A stretch of 16,946 nt of DNA from Bacteroidota bacterium. Its GTDB lineage: Bacteria; Bacteroidota; Bacteroidia; Sphingobacteriales; Sphingobacteriaceae. How positions within the stretch are numbered: position 1 is the stretch's first letter; every line of letters begins with the position of its first letter. The translations under genes and the position numbers were made by a program. This document shows positions 1-8,203 of this stretch, one piece after another. The notes beneath the pieces were generated by a model. It had not been told where the DNA came from. It worked only from the letters and a program-made list of their open reading frames with translations, and did not search any database. The stretch is taken from the NCBI GenBank assembly GCA_025355225.1, contig JANYAB010000410.1, positions 1 to 16,946 of the forward strand, written 5' to 3'.

Positions 1-1
1 C

Positions 2-3000
2 ACGGCAAATGGAGTACAATACCAGGTGGGTGAATTCTCGACTGATGTTCCGGTATCCTAATACGCCGAAAGTATTTTATGTAAAGCTTCTGAAAAACAC
101 GCTGTTAAAAACCAATCTTCCCACATGGAAATTGATGATGAAAAATATTTATTCATTGGGCGCATTCCAGGTTAGTCCTACTAATTTCAAGCTGTCCATA
201 TCCCGGCTTGATGAAAAATCCGGGATCCCAAAATCCATAATGGACGAAGGTATACACACTAAAAGCAAACTTTGGATACAGTTGACTGATTTGGATAATT
301 TGAATCAGCAGAATAACAAAGAGCCCGACGGTTATTTTGATTATCTCGAAGGCATCACAATTGATTCACAAAATGGTCGCATTATGTTCCCGGTACTTGA
401 GCCTTTTGGGTCAGACCTGGCAAGGCAGTTCGACCCCGGTGAACAGGATCTTATTAAACGCTATGTCTATCAACCAATATATGATTCGACCAAGGCTATA
501 GCACAACAGTTTTTCCCCCAGCTGAACAGGTATATCATCAAGGGAACTTATACCTCGCAGGGCGGATCTGAATTTCAGCTTAATGCTACAAATATCCCGC
601 AAGGATCAGTGATCGTTAGTGCCGGAACATTAAAACTACAAGAAGGTGCCGACTTTACAGTTGATTACAGTGCCGGCCGTATCAGGATCATTAACCAGGC
701 CCTGCTTGCTTCTGGCCAGCCAATTACGGTAAACCTTGAAAATAATGAGTTATTTGGCGTTCAGCAAAAATCATTATTTGGCTCGCGGTTTGACTACCAG
801 GTTAACGACAACCTGGCGCTTGGTGCAACTGTAATGCATTTAACTGAGCAGCCCATCACCCAAAATGAAATTATTGGCCAGGAATCCATTTCCAATACCA
901 TTTATGGATTTGATGTCAACTATCATTCAAATTCAAGGCTGCTTACCAGACTGGTCGATAAAATACCATTCATTACTACAAAAGTGCCTTCGTCTGTCGC
1001 TTTTAATGGGGAGTTTGCCCAATTGTTACCCGGTAATCCGAATACTTTAAACTTTGCCGGCTCAAAAAACGGGACTTCATATCTTGATGATTTTGAAAGC
1101 AGCCAGTCCGTTATTGATATTAAAAGCGCCTCGACCTGGCAAATTTCAGCCACACCGCAACTTTTCCCCGAATCCCAGTCTTTTAACAATCTCAATTATG
1201 GTTATAATCGTGCCCGGCTTGCCTTTTATAATATCGACCCTATATTTTATAGCGGCGGCACCATTCCGGTTTCCCGTAATGAACTGTCAAATCCCTACGT
1301 TCGGGAGGTTTTGGAAACAGAAGTATTTCCTTATAAACAATCGGTTACAGGGCAACCTTTAAGCCTGCCTACATTAGACCTCGCTTTTTATCCAACCATA
1401 CGTGGCCCTTATAACTACACTACAACTGGTATAAACAACGATGGTACTTTAACAAACCCTAAAGGGCGCTGGGGTGGAATGTTTCGCGGTATATCGACCA
1501 GCGATTTTGAATCGTTAAATGTTCAGTATATCGAGTTTTGGGTAATGGATCCCTTTATCACCAAACCTAATTCACAAGGGGGAGATTTGTATTTTAATTT
1601 AGGTAATATCTCCGAAGACATATTGCTGGATGGCCGGAAAAGCCTGGAGAATTCCCTGCCGGTAAATGGCGCACTTAACCAGGTTGATACTACGGTATGG
1701 GGAAGGGTCTCAAAATTACAGCCCGTTGTAAACTCTTTCGACAATAATCCAAATGCCCGCGTGCTGCAGGATGTTGGCCTTGATGGCCTGGATGATGCTG
1801 ATGAAAGGTCGAAATTTGCGGGCGTAGTGCAACAAGTGAAAGCACAGGTAAATGCGCAGGCTGCAAGCAGTTTTGCGAATGATCCTTCATCTGATGACTA
1901 CCAATATTACCAGGGGTCTCAACTGGACAGGGTACAGGCCGGAATCCTGCAACGTTATAGCCAGTATAACGGGACTGAAAGCAACTCAAAAACTTCAGCA
2001 CAATCGCAGGCGGCGCTTGGTATAGCTACCTCGGCCTCCACATCCTTACCTGATGCGGAGGATGTGGACAGAGATAACAATATGAACCAGGACGATGAAT
2101 ATTTTCAATATAAGGTATCTATGCGTCCTAAGGACCTGGTAATAGGACAAAATTTTGTAAATGATAAAGTTACTTCGCAGGTTAGGCTTCCAAACGGTCA
2201 AACGCAATCCGTTACCTGGTATCAATTCCGTATTCCGATAAATAGTGATCAAAAAACGTCCGTTGGGAATATTCAGGACTTTAAATCTATCCGTTTTATA
2301 AGGATGTTCATGACCAACTTTGCCGATACCGCTATATTACGTTTTGCGGCATTGCAGTTAGTGAGAGGCGACTGGCGGGAATTTAATTCAGAAAATAACC
2401 CAGCTAATGTAATTGCTGATCCGGCCATTGTAAATCCACCATTAGATAACTCAACATTAGATGTAGAAACCGTAAATATAGAGGAGAATGGTAACCGTTC
2501 CCCAATTCCTTACGTGGTACCTCCCGGTATTCAACGGCAGCCCAATTATAATAACTTACAAACTAATACAAAATTAAATGAGCAATCGCTTTCCTTAAAC
2601 TTCACAAATCTTCGTGATGGTTATTCAAGGGCGGCGTTTAAAACATTTAATAATGACCTTCGCCAATATAAGCGCATACAAATGTTTATACACGCTGAAG
2701 GTAGTCAGCTAAAAGACAATGATGTAAACGCCTTTATACGCATGGGGATAGACTATGTGGATAATTACTACGAATATGAAATACCGATGAAGCTTACTTT
2801 GCCCGGCACAAGCGACCCGAACGCGATATGGCCTGCGGCGAACGAACTTGATCTGCAACTTTCATTATTGACAAATGCTAAAGTGGCACGTAACAATGCC
2901 AAACTCAATGGGCAGCCCTGGCCTCTTACTGTTCCATTTACAATAACAGACGGGCGTAATAAAATCACTATTAAGGGGCAACCCGATTTGAGTCGCCTGG

Positions 3001-5657
3001 CCACAGTAATGGTAGGCGTCCGAAATCCGGATAAGAATAATTCATCGCCGGGTACAGATGATGGGTTGGATAAGTCGGGAATTTTGTGGTTTGATGAGTT
3101 GCGCCTGACAGATTTTAATGAGCAGGGTGGTTGGGCAGCTACAGGGAGATTTGACGCTAAATTAGCTGATTTTGCCACGGTGACCGTTTCTGGCACTAAA
3201 TCTACAATTGGTTTCGGAACCCTCGACTCAAGGTTAAGCGACCGTAGCCTGAGCGATAACAAAACCTATGATGTATCAAGTAATGTGGAGTTAGGTAAAT
3301 TTTTCCCAGATAAAAGCGGTATCCATATCCCACTTTATGTGAGTGTTTCTTCGCAGGTAAGAACACCGGAATATGATCCGGCCTCGCCTGACGTTCTTTT
3401 AAAGCAAACGCTGAACAGTGCAACCAGTACAAAGCAACGCGACTCGATACAAAATGCAGCTGAAGACTACACGGTACGGAAAAGTATCAATTTAACCAAT
3501 ATTCATAAAGCTAAAACAAATTCGTCGGCGCCAAACCACGTATGGGATATTTCAAATCTGAATGCAACTTATTCTTACACCGAATATGACCATCACGACT
3601 TTAATACATTAAGCGATTTTGAAAAAACTTATCATGTTGCCCTGGCGTATAATTTCACCAATCAGCCTAAATATTATAGTCCCTTTCAAAAGGTGATAAA
3701 GAATAATTTGCTGGCCCTTCTACGCGATATAAATATTGACCTATTGCCTTCACGAATAAATTACAGCATAAATTTCGACCGTTTCTATTCTGAAAATACG
3801 TTAAGGAACAACGATCCGAATAACATAATTTCGATACCCACCACTTTTAATAAAACCTTTAACGTAACGACAGTGTACGGCCTGGGATGGAACCTTACAA
3901 AATCTTTAACAATGGATATTGATGCCACTAACCTGGCAACGGTTGATGAACCCGCGGGACGTTTGGATGGTTTAAAGAGAGATACACTTTGGCATAATAT
4001 ATTAAGTCTGGGGCGCACTACAAACTATAACCATACATTAACCTTTAACTATACTGTGCCCTTAAGTAAAATACCTTATATGGACTGGACAAGCATGATA
4101 GCCCGGTACAGCACACACTTCACCTGGCAGGCCCAGCCACTTTTTGCAATAAACGACCCTGCATTTAATGTGGGCAATAGCATTCAGAATTCGCGCACCA
4201 TACAGTTAAACCCCGCGCTTAACTTTACGTCTTTATATAATAAATTTCCTTTTTTAAAGAAGGCGCTTGCACCAGGTAAGAATGACGATAATGGAGGTTT
4301 TGGGAAAGTTTTGATCGGTTTTTTAACCAGTATTAAAAATCTGAGCGCTGCCTATACGCGCACCGAGGGTACATTTTTACCAGGCTATTTACCCCAAACA
4401 AGCGCTTTTGGGCAAGATTTTAATTATAATGCCCCGGGGATAGGGTTTTTATTGGGGAGCCAGGCAGATATACGACAAAAAGCCGTTGCTCATGGCTGGC
4501 TAACAACAGATACGCTTCAAAACCAGTTGTATGTAAAAACGCTGAACGAAGATTTGCATTTCAAAGGATCACTTGAGCCGTTTAAGGATTTCCGGATCGA
4601 ATTAATTGCTTTTAAAACGCAAGATCATAGTTATCAAACCAACTTTAAATTTTTACCCAGTTCAAATAGCTTTCAGGATTTAGCGCCCACTACTTCAGGT
4701 GATTACAGTGTGTCATACATGTCACTTGCCACTGCATTTTCAAAGATAAACGGGATCGATAATTCTTCCCCCATTTTCAATAAATTCCTTGGCTACCGGT
4801 CTGTTATTTCTCAACGACTTGGAAAACAGAATCCCAACTCCGTCGCACAAGTTGGCGGGTATGCCGACGGCTATGGACCAAATTCGCAGAATGTAACGGT
4901 ACCGGCATTCCTGGCGGCTTATACGGGTAAAAGTGCGGCTACTGTCGGGCTAAGCGGATTCCCTGACATTCCTATACCCAACTGGGATATTAAATATAGT
5001 GGATTAAGTCGTATCCCATTTTTTAGCGAGTTGTTTGAATCAGTTGATATAAGGGATGGTTATCGCTCAACTTATACTGTGGGCAGTTATAATTCTTTAT
5101 TACAATACCAGGAAACCAACGGGCATGTTAGTGCAAGAGACGAAAACAGTGATTTTTTACCATTCTACCAATTTTCATCAGTCACTATTTTTGAGCAATT
5201 TGTTCCTTTGCTCGGTATAGATGTGCGGTTTAAAAATAATGTCACCGCCAATTTGGAATACAGGCAAAGCAGAACATTAAGCCTTAGCCTTTCAAATAGT
5301 CAGCTCGCGCAGCAAAATGAGAATATAGTTGTTTTTGGGTTTGGATATAAAACCAAAAATTTCAGATTCCCTTTTGGTTTGTTTAATAACACAATACTTA
5401 AAAATGACCTGACATTTAAAGTGGATTTCTCGCTGCGCGACAATAAAACGCTGATCTACCAGGCCGATATACCAGGGGCCGAAATTTCATCAGGCGCCCA
5501 AAACATCACCTATCGCCCATCCATCGATTATGTGCTAAGCCAACGGTTTAACCTCAGTTTATTTTACGATTCAAATATTACCCGGCCCTATACTTCCCAA
5601 ACGTTTAACACGGCATTTACCAATTTTGGTATTAATTTGAAATTGCTGCTGCAATAA
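2..5657 (+). CDS. sprA: SprA, type IX secretion outer-membrane translocon (5' partial, apparent frameshift)
   Basis: This is the C-terminal part of SprA/Sov, the very large outer-membrane beta-barrel that forms the type IX secretion channel and is needed for gliding in motile Bacteroidota. Family members are usually about 2,300-2,500 residues; about 1,880 are present and the N-terminus lies off the window. Recognisable stretches include LMMKNIYSLGAFQV near the start, the DDFESSQS block (about 1084-1110), DVGLDGLDDADER (about 1770-1808), the block ending IPYVVPPGIQRQ (about 2505-2540) and ILWFDELRLTDF (about 3080-3117). A long beta-strand-rich barrel follows, ending INLKLLLQ. Bases 2-52 encode TANGVQYQVGEFSTDVP in another frame, which fits SprA, whereas the ATG at base 9 opens a non-SprA leader (MEYNTRWVNSRLMFR). 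The homologous frame resumes at base 54, so the reading frame appears broken there by +1 or -2 bases. The identification is sure; whether the gene is intact is not. Confidence 0.93.
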   Translation, partial: RQMEYNTRWVNSRLMFRYPNTPKVFYVKLLKNTLLKTNLPTWKLMMKNIYSLGAFQVSPTNFKLSISRLDEKSGIPKSIMDEGIHTKSKLWIQLTDLDNLNQQNNKEPDGYFDYLEGITIDSQNGRIMFPVLEPFGSDLARQFDPGEQDLIKRYVYQPIYDSTKAIAQQFFPQLNRYIIKGTYTSQGGSEFQLNATNIPQGSVIVSAGTLKLQEGADFTVDYSAGRIRIINQALLASGQPITVNLENNELFGVQQKSLFGSRFDYQVNDNLALGATVMHLTEQPITQNEIIGQESISNTIYGFDVNYHSNSRLLTRLVDKIPFITTKVPSSVAFNGEFAQLLPGNPNTLNFAGSKNGTSYLDDFESSQSVIDIKSASTWQISATPQLFPESQSFNNLNYGYNRARLAFYNIDPIFYSGGTIPVSRNELSNPYVREVLETEVFPYKQSVTGQPLSLPTLDLAFYPTIRGPYNYTTTGINNDGTLTNPKGRWGGMFRGISTSDFESLNVQYIEFWVMDPFITKPNSQGGDLYFNLGNISEDILLDGRKSLENSLPVNGALNQVDTTVWGRVSKLQPVVNSFDNNPNARVLQDVGLDGLDDADERSKFAGVVQQVKAQVNAQAASSFANDPSSDDYQYYQGSQLDRVQAGILQRYSQYNGTESNSKTSAQSQAALGIATSASTSLPDAEDVDRDNNMNQDDEYFQYKVSMRPKDLVIGQNFVNDKVTSQVRLPNGQTQSVTWYQFRIPINSDQKTSVGNIQDFKSIRFIRMFMTNFADTAILRFAALQLVRGDWREFNSENNPANVIADPAIVNPPLDNSTLDVETVNIEENGNRSPIPYVVPPGIQRQPNYNNLQTNTKLNEQSLSLNFTNLRDGYSRAAFKTFNNDLRQYKRIQMFIHAEGSQLKDNDVNAFIRMGIDYVDNYYEYEIPMKLTLPGTSDPNAIWPAANELDLQLSLLTNAKVARNNAKLNGQPWPLTVPFTITDGRNKITIKGQPDLSRLATVMVGVRNPDKNNSSPGTDDGLDKSGILWFDELRLTDFNEQGGWAATGRFDAKLADFATVTVSGTKSTIGFGTLDSRLSDRSLSDNKTYDVSSNVELGKFFPDKSGIHIPLYVSVSSQVRTPEYDPASPDVLLKQTLNSATSTKQRDSIQNAAEDYTVRKSINLTNIHKAKTNSSAPNHVWDISNLNATYSYTEYDHHDFNTLSDFEKTYHVALAYNFTNQPKYYSPFQKVIKNNLLALLRDINIDLLPSRINYSINFDRFYSENTLRNNDPNNIISIPTTFNKTFNVTTVYGLGWNLTKSLTMDIDATNLATVDEPAGRLDGLKRDTLWHNILSLGRTTNYNHTLTFNYTVPLSKIPYMDWTSMIARYSTHFTWQAQPLFAINDPAFNVGNSIQNSRTIQLNPALNFTSLYNKFPFLKKALAPGKNDDNGGFGKVLIGFLTSIKNLSAAYTRTEGTFLPGYLPQTSAFGQDFNYNAPGIGFLLGSQADIRQKAVAHGWLTTDTLQNQLYVKTLNEDLHFKGSLEPFKDFRIELIAFKTQDHSYQTNFKFLPSSNSFQDLAPTTSGDYSVSYMSLATAFSKINGIDNSSPIFNKFLGYRSVISQRLGKQNPNSVAQVGGYADGYGPNSQNVTVPAFLAAYTGKSAATVGLSGFPDIPIPNWDIKYSGLSRIPFFSELFESVDIRDGYRSTYTVGSYNSLLQYQETNGHVSARDENSDFLPFYQFSSVTIFEQFVPLLGIDVRFKNNVTANLEYRQSRTLSLSLSNSQLAQQNENIVVFGFGYKTKNFRFPFGLFNNTILKNDLTFKVDFSLRDNKTLIYQADIPGAEISSGAQNITYRPSIDYVLSQRFNLSLFYDSNITRPYTSQTFNTAFTNFGINLKLLLQ

Positions 5658-5674
5658 AAAGGGCTATCCTTTTT
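5656..5674 (+). terminator. Hairpin terminator after sprA
   Basis: The arms AAAAAGG (5656-5662) and CCTTTTT (5668-5674) form a perfect 7-bp stem with a 5-base loop, ending in a T run. The first bases of the arm overlap the TAA stop of sprA. The shape is that of a short intrinsic terminator. The stem is AT-rich, so its strength is uncertain. Confidence 0.55.
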
Positions 5675-5820
5675 ATTCGTCCGGGTCGTATCTGAAAAGC
5701 TTCTGTGCGCTTTCGCTTTGTACAACTGGTCCCACAGACATTAAGTTCTTAATGATATTCTGAATTATATAACGCATTAGTGTAATTTTTAAGCTACCTT
5801 ATCGCCCTAACCTCCAGTTA

Positions 5821-6366
5821 ATGTTGATACGCACTTACTTTCTCGTTATTATAATGATAATAACGACCCATTTCGCAAGTGCACAAAGTTCAGTTTTAGA
5901 TGTTGGGGTCAGGCTGCAAAAAGATGTTGGGCTTTATAGTGAAAACGGGGTCGCTATAAGCTATTCTGATAAGGGATTACTACCTGATAGATTATACTTT
6001 GGATTTAGTTATTTTACCAGTCGATTAGCTACCGCGTTTAATTCTAATGCAATAAAGCAGGATAACTTTCTCCTTTCGTCGGCATGGTATTTTCGCCAGC
6101 ATCATGTTCTGCGACCATTTGTGAGGGCGAATGCAGGTTATTTTGAATCTACATATCCCGAAATATTTAATGTACTTCCCCACAAATCATTGTTACTATC
6201 CTCAGATGCAGGTTTATCATATCAAACGCCTTTACCATTAAAAATATCGGCGTCACTGGGCTATAATTTTATTTATGGGCAGGGTAATAACAATACACCC
6301 GGCACCTTATACCCTGTTTTTTACCAGGTCACCCTGTCATGGAGTATATTAAAACACACAAAATGA
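5821..6366 (+). CDS. Small secreted, probably outer-membrane beta-barrel protein of unknown function
   Basis: This 181-residue protein has a clear signal peptide: MLIRT, a hydrophobic core at about residues 6-16, and likely cleavage after FASA at about residue 21. The mature part alternates polar and aromatic residues in strand-like segments (RLYFGFSYF, FLLSSAWYF, VRANAGYF, ISASLGYNFIYG, FYQVTLSWSIL). This suggests a small outer-membrane beta-barrel with the last strand near the C-terminus. No family-specific motif was recognised. An internal ATG at 5854 is possible, but 5821 keeps a complete signal peptide. The TGA stop overlaps the ATG of the next gene (ATGA at 6363-6366), so the two genes are probably translated together. 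The 163-base upstream spacer holds the sprA terminator but no convincing promoter. Confidence 0.72.
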   Translation: MLIRTYFLVIIMIITTHFASAQSSVLDVGVRLQKDVGLYSENGVAISYSDKGLLPDRLYFGFSYFTSRLATAFNSNAIKQDNFLLSSAWYFRQHHVLRPFVRANAGYFESTYPEIFNVLPHKSLLLSSDAGLSYQTPLPLKISASLGYNFIYGQGNNNTPGTLYPVFYQVTLSWSILKHTK

Positions 6367-7292
6367 GAAAAATATCGGTTGCAATAGTGGTGGTGCTCTT
6401 ATTCGCGGGTTGTAATAAGACGCCTGCGATACCCCCGGGAGATTTAGGTAGTGGCCAGGTACTTGATCCCTCGCTTGCTGATCCGGCGGCATACCGGATA
6501 TCGGTATCGCAACCTAATCCCACTTTAGCCCAGACACAAATTCCGGTGATTATTGCTTGCCACGGTTATAGCGCATCAACTTTTGAGTGGGACGAATTCA
6601 GAACCTGGTCGCAGGGAAGAAGTGACTATTATATAGATCAGGTACTACTTGCCGGGCATGGCACTACCTACGCTGCATTTAAAACCTCTACCTGGCACGA
6701 TTGGCAGTCCTCTATTATGACCGAATACAATTTGCTGGTTAAAGAAGGGTATAAAAACATCAATTTTGCCGCTTCATCAACAAGCCGTACGCTACTGCTG
6801 GATATACTACACTCCGGGTTCTTCAATAATTCAACTACCACGGTGCATATCTTTCTTGTTGACCCTATAGTCATCCCATCCGATAAATTCTTACCGCTAA
6901 TAGGCGTTCTCGGACCGATGCTTGGCTATATAACAACCACTGATGCACAGGGCGAAGAAAAGTACTATTATCATTATCGCCCGCAGGAAACTTTGCAACA
7001 ACTGCAGGATGTATTAACTATAGTGCGGGGTGAACTACAGGATGGGATAACTCTGCCCGCTAATGTTTACTTAAAAGTCTACAAATCAACAAAAGATCCT
7101 ACCGCCGACCCGGTTAGCGCTGTGTTAATATATGATGGTGTTAAAACGTCTAATGGTAATCCCATCGCCGTCGATCTGATTAACTCCAATCTGCATGTAT
7201 TTACCCGTTTAAACCTGGTCCCGAATGCTACAGCCCTGGACCGGCAAAACCAAATCTATGCCTTTACAGATATCACAACGCGTATTTTTTAA
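6363..7292 (+). CDS. Lipoprotein alpha/beta hydrolase with a non-standard nucleophile elbow
   Basis: The 309-residue protein starts with a lipoprotein signal (MRKISVAIVVVLLFAGC, lipidated Cys17), so it is probably anchored in an envelope membrane. ATG 6363 is preferred over the in-frame ATG 24 bases upstream because it starts the signal peptide and forms an ATGA overlap with the preceding gene. The body resembles serine esterases and lysophospholipases: VIIACHGYSAS (about 62-72) supplies the His-Gly oxyanion segment, and LLAGHGTTYAAFKTSTWHDW (95-114) matches the usual loop after strand 4. The nucleophile elbow reads ASSTS (137-141) instead of GxSxG, with Ser139 in the catalytic place. Asp249 and His278 (SNLHVF) are suitable partners, so a full triad is possible. 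The substrate is unknown; membrane lipids or carboxylic esters are guesses from the fold. The altered elbow could mean weak or lost activity. Confidence 0.72.
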   Translation: MRKISVAIVVVLLFAGCNKTPAIPPGDLGSGQVLDPSLADPAAYRISVSQPNPTLAQTQIPVIIACHGYSASTFEWDEFRTWSQGRSDYYIDQVLLAGHGTTYAAFKTSTWHDWQSSIMTEYNLLVKEGYKNINFAASSTSRTLLLDILHSGFFNNSTTTVHIFLVDPIVIPSDKFLPLIGVLGPMLGYITTTDAQGEEKYYYHYRPQETLQQLQDVLTIVRGELQDGITLPANVYLKVYKSTKDPTADPVSAVLIYDGVKTSNGNPIAVDLINSNLHVFTRLNLVPNATALDRQNQIYAFTDITTRIF

Positions 7293-7317
7293 CAAAAACT
7301 ATAGGACTTTATTACGC

Positions 7318-8025
7318 TTAGTTCTCCTTGTTGATCCTGCCAGACCCGGTATATCTGGCATCGCTGATGGTTGCGTTACCTGAATAGTTTACGCTTCCCG
7401 AGCCGGTAATATGCGCCGAAACACTTTTCTCCGCAACCACATAAATGTTACCTGAGCCAGTTATTACAGCGTTGGCTGACGTTGTTTTAAGGTCTTTACC
7501 CTCTATTTCACCCGAGCCTGTCACCACAAAATCGGCATCGCCCGTATTACCGCTTAGTTTGATAGATCCCGAACCACTAATAACAGCATGCAGGCCATCT
7601 GATTTAACCGACGTGCTTATATTGCCCGATCCGCTTAATACCGCTTTGAAATTACCGGTGGTTATCATGCCTTCAACTTTTATACTGCCTGATCCGCTGT
7701 TGGTAAGGGCATTCAATGATTTGGCAGTAACGTAAACGTCGGCTTTATGTATATCGTGATGACGGTATTCATGGTCTTTAAATTTGATCTTTAGCGTGCC
7801 ACTTTCAACTATAGTTTCAATTTCATCGATGACGTCCGCATCGGCATCAACTTTTACACTTTCCGTCCCATCCAATTTAATATGAACATTGAACGGGCCG
7901 GCCGATGCCACTGAGCTAAAGCCCGAAACTTGTCTTGTTTGCGTCGTGCTGCTTTGAGCAGATGCAGTTAATGTCGCTGTCATCAGCAGCATTAATGATA
8001 AAAGGGTGAAGGCAATTCGTTTCAT
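7318..8025 (-). CDS. Head GIN domain (DUF2807) secreted beta-helix protein
   Basis: The 235-residue protein has a signal peptide (hydrophobic core about residues 5-20, cleavage probably after TASA at 23). It matches the putative auto-transporter adhesin head GIN domain family, which is abundant in Bacteroidota and whose function is largely unknown. The opening FSSVASAGPFNVHIK and the VKVDADADVIDEIET segment are typical. Seven GSG triplets lie at residues 111, 132, 151, 170, 190, 208 and 227, a period of 18-21 residues that suggests stacked beta-helix rungs with a conserved turn. It is convergent with the hydrolase gene, with only 25 bases between their ends. It lies 175 bases downstream of the AsmA-like gene on the same strand, across a palindromic repeat, so it may have its own promoter. 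Confidence 0.85.
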   Translation of the reverse strand: MKRIAFTLLSLMLLMTATLTASAQSSTTQTRQVSGFSSVASAGPFNVHIKLDGTESVKVDADADVIDEIETIVESGTLKIKFKDHEYRHHDIHKADVYVTAKSLNALTNSGSGSIKVEGMITTGNFKAVLSGSGNISTSVKSDGLHAVISGSGSIKLSGNTGDADFVVTGSGEIEGKDLKTTSANAVITGSGNIYVVAEKSVSAHITGSGSVNYSGNATISDARYTGSGRINKEN

Positions 8026-8058
8026 GATTTTTTCTATTTTAATTAATTGACGTTATTG

Positions 8059-8086
8059 CAAATAGAAACGTTGCATCAGGGTACAA
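8059..8086 (-). promoter_or_regulatory. Possible promoter of the GIN-domain gene
   Basis: On the minus strand, TCTATTTG (8059-8066) matches the Bacteroidota -7 box TAnnTTTG in all but one fixed position. A TTG (8084-8086) lies 17 bases further upstream as a possible -33 element. This would place transcription start shortly before the ATG at 8025. The spacing is a little short, so the support is weak. Confidence 0.3.
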
Positions 8087-8094
8087 TTATTATT

Positions 8095-8203
8095 TAGTCC
8101 ATGGTCCATGGTCGATCGTTCATAGCTCGTGGCAAAAAGGGGTTTGTATCTCCATCAGACTTAAACTATCGTCCATGGGCCATGGACTATCGACCATGAA
8201 CTA
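8095..8203. repeat. CATGG-rich palindromic intergenic repeat
   Basis: Two 17-base arms, 8095-8111 and 8173-8189, are inverted copies with one difference (T8105 opposite G8179, a G-U pair in RNA). They are separated by 61 bases. Each arm is built from the 6-mer CCATGG, itself a palindrome. The right side continues as tcgaccatgaactata, a diverged further copy of the same words. That side abuts the 3' end of the AsmA-like gene, whose TAG stop (8201-8203) reads as the first word of the repeat on the minus strand. No reading frame of note lies inside. The structure could act as a terminator or processing site between the two minus-strand genes. Confidence 0.7.

Noticed and set aside
9..53. ATG at base 9 as the true start of sprA
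   Set aside because: The residues up to base 53 do not resemble SprA, another frame over the same bases does, and the protein would lack its N-terminal ~500 residues.
2768..3262. Minus-strand open frame of 164 residues within sprA
   Set aside because: It lies wholly inside a strongly supported gene, and its composition is explained by the antisense of sprA codons.
5783..5790. TAATTTTT as a -7 box for the small barrel gene
   Set aside because: The final G is missing and no TTG lies at the right distance, so it is no better than chance in AT-rich DNA.
6339..6362. ATG at 6339 as the start of the hydrolase lipoprotein
   Set aside because: It would put MEYIKTHK before a complete lipoprotein signal peptide. 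ATG 6363 fits the signal and the ATGA overlap.
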